Assembly (NCBI GenBank): GCA_035524095.1
Contig: DATKPK010000138.1
Location: 1-14,248, forward strand
Source of the DNA: DATJUF01 sp035524095
GTDB lineage: Bacteria; Desulfobacterota; Binatia; Binatales; Binataceae
DNA: 14,248 nt
Direction: 5' to 3'
The position numbers and the translations under genes are program-made. Below are positions 14,203-14,248 of the stretch, piece after piece. Under the pieces are notes generated by a model that was given only the letters and a program-made list of their open reading frames with translations, made no database searches and was not told where the DNA came from. Numbering within the stretch: the first letter of the stretch is position 1; the number at the start of each line of letters is the position of its first letter.

Positions 14203-14248
14203 ATCCCCCTTCGCATCCTATAGATACAAAGGCCGCATCGGATCATCC

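Noticed and set aside
1..14248. CRISPR array, insertion sequence, phage or defence island
   Set aside because: No regularly spaced repeats, transposase, integrase or defence-type gene set is visible anywhere in the window.

Overview
The window reads as a chromosomal piece of a GC-rich (about 60% by eye) Gram-negative-type bacterium. It carries a lipoprotein signal peptide, a long YidC with a periplasmic domain, and a standard bacterial initiator tRNA. The mix of an HpaB-fold flavoprotein, a stand-alone MetE-type zinc methyltransferase domain, an SDR and a SnoaL-like protein resembles uncultured soil or marine deltaproteobacterial-type lineages such as Binatota. That placement is a guess from gene content, not something the sequence proves.

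Layout. (1) 1-282: 3' end of an ATPase gene. 396-872: SnoaL/NTF2-fold protein. 1046-1122: initiator tRNA-fMet with a good promoter directly in front. (2) 1315-5426, plus strand: the conserved rpmH-rnpA-yidD-yidC-jag cluster, which links ribosomal protein L34, the RNase P protein, the membrane insertase and its helper, and a KH-R3H RNA-binding protein. rpmH was identified by direct translation at 1315-1473. rnpA has no ATG, GTG or TTG between the rpmH stop and its conserved core, and its frame is open back through all of rpmH, so rpmH appears nested inside rnpA. The usual partners dnaA (upstream) and mnmE (downstream) are absent. (3) 5676-7802: a lipoprotein gene on the minus strand and an unrecognised protein with a membrane hairpin on the plus strand. 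(4) 7890-7921: a perfect 32-bp palindrome containing the canonical 16-bp parS (ParB) site, lying between two convergent genes. Together with the rpmH cluster this suggests an origin-proximal location. (5) 7934-11766: HpaB-family flavoprotein (minus), SDR oxidoreductase (plus) and MetE-like methyltransferase (minus), probably accessory metabolism. (6) 12097-14202: a 7Fe ferredoxin (minus) and class II fumarase fumC (plus), divergently arranged.

Two genome-scale signals cut across the genes. Plus-strand genes mostly use C-ending codons and minus-strand genes G-ending codons, so the plus strand is C-rich at silent sites and is probably the lagging strand here; the SDR gene breaks this rule. A roughly 63-bp repeat occurs in the gaps at 9549-9611 and 12026-12088 (48 of 63 identical), with a hairpin whose stem shows a compensatory base-pair change. 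The best candidates for follow-up are the nested rpmH/rnpA, the parS palindrome and this repeat family.
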